Below, in pieces: positions 56,103 to 64,000 of a DNA stretch of 64,000 nt (positions are counted from its first letter, which is position 1; every line of letters begins with the position of its first letter). The stretch covers positions 124,001 to 188,000 of the forward strand of contig NZ_JACVEL010000003.1 in NCBI RefSeq assembly GCF_014518315.1. The letters run 5' to 3'. The stretch comes from Taishania pollutisoli (GTDB lineage: Bacteria > Bacteroidota > Bacteroidia > Flavobacteriales_D > Crocinitomicaceae). The notes under the pieces are model-generated. The model had not been told where the DNA came from. It ran no database searches and saw only the letters and a program-made list of their open reading frames with translations. Made by a program: the position numbers and the translations under genes.

Positions 56103-56423
56103 ATGAACACACAGCCGGCAACAATAAGAATAGCGTCTATTATCTTTGATAATGCAGATACGAAAGTATTAATTAAAGGCGAAACATTCAAGGGACATTT
56201 GTCATATATGAGTGAAATGTTTATATCTTTTACGGAATTGAATACGCTATTGAACCAATTGCAACGCCAGAATCCCGATATTTCTGTTTCAGACTTGTTC
56301 AATGAAGAATATTTAGGAAATGATTATTTTCAAACTGTTTTGGATGCTGAACAGCTGGAAAATCAACAGGTGGACTTGTCTTTTCTTTCATTCGGAAGCT
56401 TGAAAAAATTAATCAGAGCCTAA
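56103..56423 (+). CDS. Small protein of unknown function
   Basis: A 106-residue cytoplasmic protein from the ATG at 56103 (MNTQPATIRIASIIFDNADT). It is mostly helical after the first strand pair, with FISFTELNTLLNQLQRQN and FLSFGSLKKLIRA as likely amphipathic helices. It is acidic, with no cysteine, signal peptide or motif I recognise. Divergent from pepP, with a 96-bp gap that would hold both promoters. Confidence 0.6.
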   Translation: MNTQPATIRIASIIFDNADTKVLIKGETFKGHLSYMSEMFISFTELNTLLNQLQRQNPDISVSDLFNEEYLGNDYFQTVLDAEQLENQQVDLSFLSFGSLKKLIRA

Positions 56424-56530
56424 TAATATTCATTTGTTTGTAACTAATATAAAATTATTTCGTACTTTTAGTTCGCGGAGTTGCCTCTTTATGAGTGGTA
56501 ATGCCCTTATAATACTAAAAAACTAGAACG

Positions 56531-57163
56531 ATGAAATACTGTATGCGACTTTTTACTATAGCAGCTTTGGGTGTGTTGATTTTTTCCTGCAACAAACGTG
56601 AAATTATCCCGGCTCCGGAACCCAAGGTTGATTTAAAAAATCATTTTTATGCAAAAATTAACGGGTCGGATCTTGAACTAACACAGAACGTGAACGGGTT
56701 TTCGGGCACATCGGGTGTTGACTTAATTATCAATGCAAGTACGCTGGACAGTGCAGTATACCACTCTATTTTTGAATCAACACAAACATCACAGAAAGTA
56801 AATATCGGACACGGAAGTATTGTTTTTGACTGGAATGCATCCGAGCGTCCTACATTGAACGCATTTGAAAGTTTTTATACATCCGGGTTAAACCAAACTC
56901 CTGTTTTCAGTACAAACGGTCTGTCCGGTTTTGTTTTCACATACACAGACGGGGCGGGAAGAGAATGGAAATCGGGCACATTGGGTAATGTTGCTTATTC
57001 TTCGATGGCCATCGAATCAGACAGTTCCGGAGATTACGCGAAGTTTAAAGTTAATTTTGACACGGAGGTTTCTTATACGTATTACGATCCGGTACTGCAG
57101 GTAAATGTTACAAATACGATGACAGTTACAGATGCAGTATATACAGGTTGGTATAAAAGATAA
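56531..57163 (+). CDS. Putative lipoprotein
   Basis: A 210-residue exported protein. The lipobox LIFSC ends at Cys20 after a hydrophobic stretch (AALGVLIFSC), so it is probably lipid-anchored. The rest is beta-rich and low in charged clusters (FYAKINGSDLELTQNVNGF, GFVFTYTDGAGREW, then FDTEVSYTYYDP). It may be a small beta-sandwich domain; I do not recognise the family. Its own terminator follows. Confidence 0.75.
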   Translation: MKYCMRLFTIAALGVLIFSCNKREIIPAPEPKVDLKNHFYAKINGSDLELTQNVNGFSGTSGVDLIINASTLDSAVYHSIFESTQTSQKVNIGHGSIVFDWNASERPTLNAFESFYTSGLNQTPVFSTNGLSGFVFTYTDGAGREWKSGTLGNVAYSSMAIESDSSGDYAKFKVNFDTEVSYTYYDPVLQVNVTNTMTVTDAVYTGWYKR

Positions 57164-57170
57164 AAATCAG

Positions 57171-57197
57171 AGCCGTTCTTTTTGAGCGGCTTTTTTT
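57171..57197 (+). terminator. Intrinsic terminator
   Basis: AGCCGTTC (57171-57178) pairs with GAGCGGCT (57184-57191), one G-T pair, loop of five T, followed by a T-run. Confidence 0.85.
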
Positions 57198-57205
57198 CAT
57201 GCTCC

Positions 57206-57904
57206 ATGAGTCATGCGCTGAAAATAGCAATTATAGGTGATTACAATTTTACCTATTATTCACACCAGGCAACAAATCTGTCGCTGGATCATTCCGGTTT
57301 GTTTTTAGAGGTTGATGTCAGTTATTATTGGTTGAAACTGAATGAAGCAGTATTGCTGAAAACCAGCCGACTGGAACAGTATGACGGTGTGTGGATCGCA
57401 CCCGGACCGGTAAGTAATCCATTTTTTCTGCATGGAATTATTAAGAGCTTGAGTCAATTGAAAATACCGACCTTACTTACCGGAGAGAGTTTTAAATCTT
57501 TTGTTGAGGTATTGATCAATAACGACCAGTTGAACTCAGGGAAGGAAAAATTAATCTCAGATAACCTGGTAGAGGGAAATACATTTGAAAAAGTAACAAT
57601 TGTCCCTCATTCAAAGGCGTTTATAAAACTACTGGAGAATCATACGACATTTGAGTTATCGTCATCCAGGTACAGTATTTATCCGCAGGTAATAGAACAG
57701 CTGGTACAGGAGTCAATAGATATAGAAGCATATAACCAATTTGAAGATCCGGAGATTATCAGCCTTAAAAATCATCCTTTTTTTGTAGCCTGTGGTTATT
57801 GTCCGCAAATTTCATCCACCCGGGAATTGCCCCATCCGCTCGTCTATACCTTTATCAAGGCATGTATGGCCGTGAGTGAAAAATCGGTAGATAAGCTCTA
57901 TTAA
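57206..57904 (+). CDS. CTP-synthase glutamine-amidotransferase-like protein, probably inactive
   Basis: A 232-residue protein (ATG at 57206; an in-frame TTG at 57182 overlaps a terminator). It starts KIAIIGDYNFTYYSHQATN, the pattern of the amidotransferase half of CTP synthase, and continues with DGVWIAPGPVSNPF, then TLLTGESFKSFVEVLI where the active enzyme has its nucleophile Cys elbow. Only Cys residues near the end remain (CGYCPQIS). The fold is thus kept but the Cys of the catalytic triad seems absent, so glutaminase activity is unlikely. It may bind a nucleotide or act as a regulator. Convergent with rnhA. Confidence 0.65.
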   Translation: MSHALKIAIIGDYNFTYYSHQATNLSLDHSGLFLEVDVSYYWLKLNEAVLLKTSRLEQYDGVWIAPGPVSNPFFLHGIIKSLSQLKIPTLLTGESFKSFVEVLINNDQLNSGKEKLISDNLVEGNTFEKVTIVPHSKAFIKLLENHTTFELSSSRYSIYPQVIEQLVQESIDIEAYNQFEDPEIISLKNHPFFVACGYCPQISSTRELPHPLVYTFIKACMAVSEKSVDKLY

Positions 57905-57912
57905 CAGCAGGT

Positions 57913-58386
57913 TTAGTCATTAAAACCGGCCGCTTCTGCACGTTCAAATTCTTCATCAATAAGTAAACCGGGACTTTCAGCTGCAGCAACAGCCAGGCGA
58001 TCGCAGCGCTCGTTTTCCGGATGTCCGTTGTGACCACGAACCCATTCAAAACGAATCTGAAAAGGCTTCGCTGCCCGGAGGTAACGAAGCCATAAATCTT
58101 TGTTTTTTTTACCTTTGAAATCTTTTTTAACCCAACCAAACAGCCAATTTTTAGTTACGGCATCCACAACGTATTTGGAATCGGAATAGACAACGACAGG
58201 ATAAGTGTTGGATTTCAAATTTTCCAGGGCAACAATCACTGCCAGCAATTCCATCCGGTTGTTTGTTGTTCTCCTGAACCCCTGAGACAATTCCTTTTCT
58301 TTGTTTCCAAACCGTAGAATGGCACCGTAACCACCGTTTCCGGGGTTTCCTTTTGCTGCTCCGTCGGTATAGATTTCAACGATCAC
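57913..58386 (-). CDS. rnhA: Ribonuclease HI
   Basis: A 157-residue endonuclease that cleaves the RNA strand of RNA-DNA hybrids. Catalytic acids are D8 (YTDGA), E46 (RMELLA), D69 (YSDSKYV) and D129 (NERCDRLA), with H119 in VRGHNGHPENE. The length is typical of bacterial RNase HI. It begins 11 bp after ileS on the same strand and is probably read with it. Confidence 0.96.
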   Translation of the reverse strand: MIVEIYTDGAAKGNPGNGGYGAILRFGNKEKELSQGFRRTTNNRMELLAVIVALENLKSNTYPVVVYSDSKYVVDAVTKNWLFGWVKKDFKGKKNKDLWLRYLRAAKPFQIRFEWVRGHNGHPENERCDRLAVAAAESPGLLIDEEFERAEAAGFND

Positions 58387-58397
58387 GTCCTGTTTGT

Positions 58398-61300
58398 CTA
58401 ACTTTTTGTAAGTGTAATTCTGGTGTCTGCCTCTTGCTCCAGGTCGATGCTCAATGCTTCTCCGTTCAATGCTTCAAATTGAATATCAACGGCGAGTACT
58501 TCATTGCAGATGTATACTTTGTTGACATTCAATGCACGTTGAATGGTTTCAGACGTATCGATTTTTAAAACAATTTTATCCGTTACCTCCAGCCCGGAAT
58601 CTTTACGCAGGTTCTGTACCCGGTTGATTAATTCCCGCGCAATTCCCTCCTGCTTTAACTCCTCGGTAATGGTGCTGTCCAGGGCTACGGTGATTCCGTC
58701 TTCTGAACTTACCAGCCATCCGGGAATGTCCTGAGCAACGATTTCGAAATCGTTCAGATCAAGGTTGATTTCCACTCCTTCAATCACTCCTGTCCACCCT
58801 TTATTTCCTTCTACGGCAGCAATATCATCCTGGGAGAATTGTCCCACCATTGTTGCAATGGCCTTCATTTGTTTTCCGTACTTCGGTCCGATGGTTTTGA
58901 AGTTCGGTTTGATTTGTTTCACAAACATCCCGTTTCCTTCTTCCAGTAAATCCAGTTCTTTTATGTTTACTTCCGATAAAATCAAATCTTTCACGTGCTC
59001 CAGGTCGGAAGCAAATGTCTTGTTCAAAACCGGAACAATGATTTTTTGAAGCGGCTGACGCACTTTCAGACGCTCTTTCTTGCGGATGCCAAGAACAAGC
59101 GAAGAAATGCGCTGAGCGATGTCCATTTGAGCTTCTAATCGCTCGTTGATGACTGCTTTGTCCACTTTCGGAAAATCAGCCAGGTGAACAGAGACAACTG
59201 AATGGCGATTGGTTACGGCATTCAGGTCACTGAACAACTGATCCATGAAGAATGGCGCAATCGGGGAACCAAGGATTGCGACGGTTTCCAGACAGGTGTA
59301 CAACGTTTGATAAGCAGAAATTTTATCTTGTGAATCTTCACTTTTCCAGAAGCGACGACGACCCAAACGTACATACCAGTTAGACAACTGATCGGTTACG
59401 AATTCCTGGATCAAACGTCCTGCACGTGTTGGTTCATACGTTCCGAATGATTCGTCGACTTCGTTGATCAATGTGTTCAATTTGGATAAAATCCAACGGT
59501 CGATCTCCGGTCTTTTTTCCAATGTAATGTCCGCTTCCCGGTAGTTAAACCCATCGATATTGGCATACAATGTAAAAAACGAATAGGTATTGTAGAGTGT
59601 ACCAAAGAATTTGCGTTGTACTTCTGTGATTCCTTCTGTATCAAACTTCAGGTTATCCCACGGTTGTGCATTGGTAATCATGTACCAGCGTGTGGCGTCC
59701 GGTCCGTATGTCGAAAGGGTTTCAAACGGGTCCACCGTATTTCCTACACTTTTCGACATTTTTTGTCCGTTTTTATCCAGTACCAATCCGTTGGAAACAA
59801 CGTTTTTATACGCTACAGAATCAAAAACCATTGTTGCAATCGCGTGCAGGGTATAGAACCACCCACGCGTCTGGTCAACACCTTCAGCAATGAAATCAGC
59901 AGGAAAACTTAAACTATTGTCAATTAATTCTTTGTTTTCAAACGGGTAGTGCCACTGTGCATACGGCATTGATCCGGAGTCAAACCAAACGTCACACAAA
60001 TCCGCTTCCCGTTTCATCGGTTTCCCGGATTCGCTTACCAGTACAATGCTATCAACGTAGTTCTTGTGAAGATCTATTTTCGCATAGTTTTCATCTGCCA
60101 TGTTTCCTGCTTCAAAATCAGCCAGTGGATTCGAAGACATGATACCTGCCTGAACAGCTTTGTCACATTCGTTTTTTAGCTGTTCAACAGATGAAATACA
60201 AACCTCTTCCGAACCATCCTCCGTTCTCCAGATAGGAATAGGAATTCCCCAGTAACGGGAACGGGATAAATTCCAGTCATTTGCATTTTCCAGCCATTTT
60301 CCAAAGCGCCCTGAACCCGTAGATTCCGGTTTCCAGTTGATGGTGTTGTTCAATGCGATCATACGTTCCTTGACATTGGTCACACGAATAAACCAGGAGT
60401 CCAGCGGATAATAAAGAACCGGTTTATTGGTTCTCCAGCAATGCGGATAGCTGTGTACATATTTTTCAACCTTAAAGGCCTTGTTTTCTTCCTTTAGTTT
60501 AATGGCAAGTTGTACATCTGCAGACTTTTCAGGAGCTTCACCGTCATTGTAGTAGTCATTTTTGACATACATATCGGCAAATTCTCCCATCTCAGGACGG
60601 AATCTTCCCTGTAAATCAACCAATGGAACAGCTTTTTCATGCTCATCCAGTACCAGCATTCCCGGTACGCCGGCATCTGCAGCCACTTTCGCGTCATCTG
60701 CACCGAATGTAGGGGCTGTGTGAACGATTCCCGTACCGTCTTCTGTTGTAACAAAATCTCCCGGAATTACCTGAAATGCGTTTTCAGCGTTTTCATACGG
60801 TAATGCATATGGTAATAATTGCTCGTAACGGATCCCTACCAGATCCGCTCCGGTACATTCACCCACGATGAGGTAAGGAATTTTCTTGTCCTCTTTCGAA
60901 TAAGCTGTTAATTCTTCTTCTGTTTCAGCAATGGTATATTTTCCTCCGAATTGATAATTCACCAGATTTTTCGCAAGAATCACATGTATTTCACGAAAAG
61001 TGTATTGGTTGAACGTCTTGATCAAAACATAGTCAATTTTCGGACCTACGGTCAAAGCGGTATTTGACGGTAGCGTCCATGGTGTTGTTGTCCAGGCAAG
61101 GAAATAAGTGTCTTCCCGGAACGTTCCTCCTCCAAACGGGGAAACAGTTCCCCCGACAACCTTGAATTGAGCAACAACTGTTGTATCGGTTACATCCCGG
61201 TAGCACCCTGGCTGATTCAACTCATGAGAAGACAATCCTGTTCCGGCTTTTGGTGAATAGGGTTGGATGGTATATCCTTTGTACAGTAAATTTTTCTTGT

Positions 61301-61805
61301 ATAACTCACCCAACAACCACCATACAGACTCCATGTATTTTGGTTCATAGGTAATGTAAGGGTGATCCATGTCTACCCAGTAACCCATTTTTTTCGTCAG
61401 GTTATTCCAGATATCAGTATAGCGCATGACGGCATTTTTACACGCCGTGTTGTAATCTTCGACAGAAATTTTTGTACCGATGTCTTCTTTGGTAATCCCC
61501 AATTCTTTTTCCACACCTAATTCAACCGGTAAACCATGTGTATCCCAGCCGGCTTTTCGTTTTACCTGGAAGCCTTTCAAGGTTTGGTAACGGCAGAAAA
61601 TATCCTTAATAGAGCGGGCCATGACGTGATGAATTCCCGGAAGACCATTTGCCGAAGGAGGTCCTTCAAAGAAAACATACGGTTTTTTTCCTTCACGTGA
61701 AGTTACGGATTGTTCGAACACCTGTTGGGTATCCCACTTTTCCATTACGGTTTTTGCTACATTGGGCAAATTTAACCCCTTGTATTCCTGGTATTTTTTG
61801 CTCAT
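58398..61805 (-). CDS. ileS: Isoleucyl-tRNA synthetase
   Basis: A class I synthetase of 1135 residues that charges tRNA-Ile. The HIGH motif is GIHHVM in GPPSANGLPGIHHVMARSI. The large editing domain is inserted (about 200-440; TPWTLPSNTAL, then GTGIVHTAPTFGADD). KMSKS is intact in QKMSKSVGNTVDPFE. The anticodon-binding domain and C-terminal part follow (about 730-1135, KERLKVRQPL). The length fits the long eukaryote-like IleS2 type found in many Bacteroidota and linked to mupirocin tolerance; that trait is not proven here. It lies upstream of rnhA. Confidence 0.97.
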   Translation of the reverse strand: MSKKYQEYKGLNLPNVAKTVMEKWDTQQVFEQSVTSREGKKPYVFFEGPPSANGLPGIHHVMARSIKDIFCRYQTLKGFQVKRKAGWDTHGLPVELGVEKELGITKEDIGTKISVEDYNTACKNAVMRYTDIWNNLTKKMGYWVDMDHPYITYEPKYMESVWWLLGELYKKNLLYKGYTIQPYSPKAGTGLSSHELNQPGCYRDVTDTTVVAQFKVVGGTVSPFGGGTFREDTYFLAWTTTPWTLPSNTALTVGPKIDYVLIKTFNQYTFREIHVILAKNLVNYQFGGKYTIAETEEELTAYSKEDKKIPYLIVGECTGADLVGIRYEQLLPYALPYENAENAFQVIPGDFVTTEDGTGIVHTAPTFGADDAKVAADAGVPGMLVLDEHEKAVPLVDLQGRFRPEMGEFADMYVKNDYYNDGEAPEKSADVQLAIKLKEENKAFKVEKYVHSYPHCWRTNKPVLYYPLDSWFIRVTNVKERMIALNNTINWKPESTGSGRFGKWLENANDWNLSRSRYWGIPIPIWRTEDGSEEVCISSVEQLKNECDKAVQAGIMSSNPLADFEAGNMADENYAKIDLHKNYVDSIVLVSESGKPMKREADLCDVWFDSGSMPYAQWHYPFENKELIDNSLSFPADFIAEGVDQTRGWFYTLHAIATMVFDSVAYKNVVSNGLVLDKNGQKMSKSVGNTVDPFETLSTYGPDATRWYMITNAQPWDNLKFDTEGITEVQRKFFGTLYNTYSFFTLYANIDGFNYREADITLEKRPEIDRWILSKLNTLINEVDESFGTYEPTRAGRLIQEFVTDQLSNWYVRLGRRRFWKSEDSQDKISAYQTLYTCLETVAILGSPIAPFFMDQLFSDLNAVTNRHSVVSVHLADFPKVDKAVINERLEAQMDIAQRISSLVLGIRKKERLKVRQPLQKIIVPVLNKTFASDLEHVKDLILSEVNIKELDLLEEGNGMFVKQIKPNFKTIGPKYGKQMKAIATMVGQFSQDDIAAVEGNKGWTGVIEGVEINLDLNDFEIVAQDIPGWLVSSEDGITVALDSTITEELKQEGIARELINRVQNLRKDSGLEVTDKIVLKIDTSETIQRALNVNKVYICNEVLAVDIQFEALNGEALSIDLEQEADTRITLTKS

Positions 61806-61860
61806 TTAATTAATTGGAATAATTCAAGCTACAAAGATAATCATTTATTGTTTTTTAACG

Positions 61861-61916
61861 GGTAAAAAAGCAAGAGGCGAGCCTATTGACCCGCCTCCCG
61901 TTATAAAAAATAGGCT
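61861..61916 (-). terminator. Overlapping hairpins downstream of the Omp28-like gene
   Basis: Plus-strand GAGGCG (61874-61879) pairs with CGCCTC (61892-61897). AGCCTAT (61880-61886) pairs with ATAGGCT (61910-61916), interleaved with the first, so both cannot be simple nested stems. Read on the minus strand, the first hairpin is followed by TTGCTTTTTTAC, a terminator for the gene at 61926-63821. Confidence 0.55.
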
Positions 61917-61925
61917 GTTGTTTTT

Positions 61926-63821
61926 TTATTTGATAGCAATCATTTTTGTAAATGAAGCTCCTTCCTGAGCAACACTGATTAAATAATTTCCTGTTTTCAA
62001 AGCGCTTGTGTTCAATTCAATTGACTGAGCACCGGATAAATTTGTAAACGCTTCAGAAACAACAATTCTTCCCTGAAGATCCGTGATTTCAATGGTGTAA
62101 TTTCCTCCTTTTGCTTCAAATCCAACATTCAATTTCTCAGACGCAGGGTTCGGGAAGACAGTCATATCGATTGTTTCAACATCCTTAACACTTAAACCAC
62201 TATTACCTGCAGGGAAATCAATTTTATTCGCATTGATGATTTCTCCTGTTGCATTGTCAATTACAACAGCAACACCATGCATGTTGTTAATGTTAGATGT
62301 TGACGGAACGTTGTATGTAAATGAATAATTTACTACTTGCCCGTCCGTAATTGATGTAGGAACAGATCCGGATTGTCCGTTGTATCCGCCCAACAAAGCT
62401 CTTCCCACGTGGTTGTATACCATTTGAGCAGCAGGTACAGGGCTTGGAAGGCTTTCGTAACCACCCATTGCACCATTTGCATTATTAGCATAATAGTTTA
62501 CCTGGTTGTAACCGCTTCCTGTTCCGGTAACACCATCTTCCACAACAATAACTCCTAATCTGTAATTAGCAGAAGGGAAGTTGGAATAGAACGTTGCATT
62601 TACATCTACAGTAACAGCAGATCCGGAAGCAGTAGCTGTACCGGCAACGGCAACAGGAACCACTAAATCTTTTCTTGCATTGTAATAAGAAACAAAGCTG
62701 GCTTGTGAAACTCCTACATCCAACATTGACCGGTCAACATTTGCAGAAGGATATCCGCCAAAACTTGCCCCGTTGTCATAAGCAGAAACGGTCATCGGGT
62801 CTCCGTTGTGAACCGCAATTCCAATGAATCGATCCGGGTATGTTGCTTCCATGTAGTCCATTGCAACGGCACCGCGCGGACACCATCCACACCATGTTCC
62901 CGTACCTTCTTCAATGATTACCTTTTTTACAGGTGATTGAGATAATGTTGTAATGATTGTGCTTCCCGTATTATCGCTTGGATTGGAATCCGCATTTCCG
63001 TTTACCTGTGATATTACAACATCAATATCGTATGTGTTAGCCGTCGGATAATTAACCGGAGTAGTGTGGTTAACATTCGCTGATGCTCCCGCAGCAATAT
63101 TTACCGGAATGGTAGCTGTATGAGCCGTTCCGTCATTCCAGGAAACTTCCAACGAAGTAATTGCATTTGAACCGTTGTTGTTTACATTCAAAGACAATGT
63201 GTTATTGTTATTGATCAACGAATAGCGATTCACAGATGTCGAAACTAATTTCGCATCATCTGGTTGCGGAATGAAAACAGTTACGTTATCAACCCCCATT
63301 CCAAACAACCAGCCTGTTCCGTCGTTGTACAGAAAGGAGATCTTTACATCACTGTTTCCGGCATACGTGGATAAGTCGACGGATTCCACGCGCCAGTCTT
63401 CAACTGCTGTAAGATTTCTTAATACGGTCCAGGTAGCTCCGCCATCTGTAGAAATTTCGATTGTTCCCACTTCTGTTTTTCCCTGGTACGTACCTTTTTG
63501 GAAATAAAGGTCGGCGCTCAATCGGTAATTTCCGGGACTTGTAAAGTCCATAGAGGGGGAAATCAGCCGATCCGCACTTTTATTACAGTTGCAGGCATCA
63601 TCGTTTGTTCCCATAAATTTAGTTGCGTTTGTTGTACTAAATGCATAATTAGAACTTGACAATGCAGCTGCGGCTCCATTCTTCCATCCACCATCGGTGG
63701 CGAGGGTCGTTTTAGACCAGGTTCCCGGAAGACCTGATTCAAATGCCTCGTTCAACAGAACTTGTGAGAACGAGTTTCCGGCTATTGCTAGCGAGGAGAG
63801 AATAAGTAATTGTTTTTTCAT
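61926..63821 (-). CDS. Omp28-related secreted protein with thioredoxin-like motif and T9SS signal
   Basis: A 631-residue exported protein. After the signal peptide (cleavage near NSFSQ, residue 20) comes a choice-of-anchor/MAM-like beta domain (about 22-185, with AFESGLPGTWS). A middle beta domain (about 190-295) follows. Then an Omp28-like thioredoxin fold (about 298-545) begins with EEGTGTWCGWCPRGAVAMD, a CxxC redox-type motif. The tail (about 555-631) is a T9SS type A sorting domain: VFPNPASEKLNVGF, IEITDLQGRIV and KTGNYLISVAQ. It is probably carried across the outer membrane and kept on the surface. The target of the CxxC motif is unknown. Confidence 0.88.
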   Translation of the reverse strand: MKKQLLILSSLAIAGNSFSQVLLNEAFESGLPGTWSKTTLATDGGWKNGAAAALSSSNYAFSTTNATKFMGTNDDACNCNKSADRLISPSMDFTSPGNYRLSADLYFQKGTYQGKTEVGTIEISTDGGATWTVLRNLTAVEDWRVESVDLSTYAGNSDVKISFLYNDGTGWLFGMGVDNVTVFIPQPDDAKLVSTSVNRYSLINNNNTLSLNVNNNGSNAITSLEVSWNDGTAHTATIPVNIAAGASANVNHTTPVNYPTANTYDIDVVISQVNGNADSNPSDNTGSTIITTLSQSPVKKVIIEEGTGTWCGWCPRGAVAMDYMEATYPDRFIGIAVHNGDPMTVSAYDNGASFGGYPSANVDRSMLDVGVSQASFVSYYNARKDLVVPVAVAGTATASGSAVTVDVNATFYSNFPSANYRLGVIVVEDGVTGTGSGYNQVNYYANNANGAMGGYESLPSPVPAAQMVYNHVGRALLGGYNGQSGSVPTSITDGQVVNYSFTYNVPSTSNINNMHGVAVVIDNATGEIINANKIDFPAGNSGLSVKDVETIDMTVFPNPASEKLNVGFEAKGGNYTIEITDLQGRIVVSEAFTNLSGAQSIELNTSALKTGNYLISVAQEGASFTKMIAIK

Positions 63822-63928
63822 AGTTTTAACATTTAATAGGTCTGAAATTAGTGATTTTTTAACAAATCAATAACAAAATGTATTTGAAAAAATGGTGTTA
63901 AATTTGGATTACTATTTAACAGGAATAC

Positions 63929-64000
63929 ATGAAAAACAAACAGCAGATTGTTGTTTTCAGTGGAGCTGGAATAAGCGCAGAAAGCGGGATAGCTACGTTT
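63929..64000 (+). CDS. Sirtuin-type NAD-dependent deacylase (5' fragment)
   Basis: Only the first 24 codons are inside the window. MKNKQQIVVFSGAGISAESG matches the start of Sir2/CobB deacylases, with the NAD-binding GAGIS motif and the following Glu-Ser-Gly. The gene continues beyond the window end. It is divergent from the Omp28-like gene, with a 107-bp gap. Confidence 0.85.
   Translation, partial: MKNKQQIVVFSGAGISAESGIATF

Noticed and set aside
61682-61697. CTTCACGTGAAG palindrome in ileS as a parS site
   Set aside because: It shares only the central 10 bases with parS; the outer bases differ at most positions, and it is explained by coding sequence.
1-64000. tRNA or rRNA genes
   Set aside because: I looked in all spacers for the T-loop pattern GGTTCRA and for rRNA-like stretches and saw none that fold into a tRNA.

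Overview
The window looks like chromosomal DNA of a Bacteroidota bacterium, most likely order Flavobacteriales and possibly Crocinitomicaceae/Fluviicola-like; the genus is a guess. The signs are several secreted proteins with type IX secretion (T9SS) C-terminal signals, a CHU_C-type protein, a GLPGLI protein, the gliding ATPase GldA, LytTR regulators, TonB-type barrels, promoters of the TAnnTTTG type, and almost no Shine-Dalgarno sequences. I found no rRNA, tRNA, CRISPR array, insertion sequence or phage module. I support about 53 protein genes.

Layout. 0-3 kb: a LytS-type sensor kinase and its LytTR regulator. 3-13.5 kb: cell-surface genes, namely a lipoprotein, a three-repeat T9SS protein, an outer-membrane barrel with a GLPGLI protein, and an apparent operon of a CHU_C protein, a collagen-like protein and a small secreted protein. 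13.5-24 kb: housekeeping genes (topB, a biotin carrier protein, an M1 aminopeptidase, gldA, ppa, tyrS) and an ABC exporter pair. 24-27.5 kb: two glycosyltransferases and an FkbM-like protein. 27.5-32.5 kb: a lone T9SS-domain-like small protein, then a TetR-TolC-EmrA-EmrB efflux operon with a clear promoter and a palindromic operator. 33-36 kb: a eukaryote-type 6-pyruvoyl-tetrahydropterin synthase next to folE, a YugP-like protease, and small genes.

36-47.5 kb: an 890-bp AT-rich gene-free stretch, then a multi-PAS sensor kinase with a second LytTR regulator, a large DUF4175-like membrane coiled-coil protein, an RsbW-like ATPase, ybeY and mnmG. Two perfect parS sites lie between ybeY and mnmG, and a third one-mismatch site forms the last codons of plsC. 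47.4-64 kb: mainly minus-strand genes (plsC, two small barrels, kdsB, a TonB receptor, an alpha/beta hydrolase, aminopeptidase P, rnhA, ileS, an Omp28-like T9SS protein), with plus-strand dprA, two small proteins and a CTP-synthase-amidotransferase-like protein between them. The start of a sirtuin gene runs off the end.

The most notable signal is a likely replication-origin and segregation region. It rests on the parS cluster, the long AT-rich gap with DnaA-box-like words, and a rough hand count suggesting that GC skew on the plus strand rises from left to right across about 33-40 kb. Gene orientation does not support this, because many left-hand genes run plus and right-hand genes run minus. 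Other points of interest are the standalone T9SS-domain-like protein, the exact 3 x 129-bp repeat inside the collagen-like gene, the human-like Cys-x5-His-Gly-His motif of the pterin synthase, and a standalone amidotransferase fold that seems to lack its catalytic cysteine.
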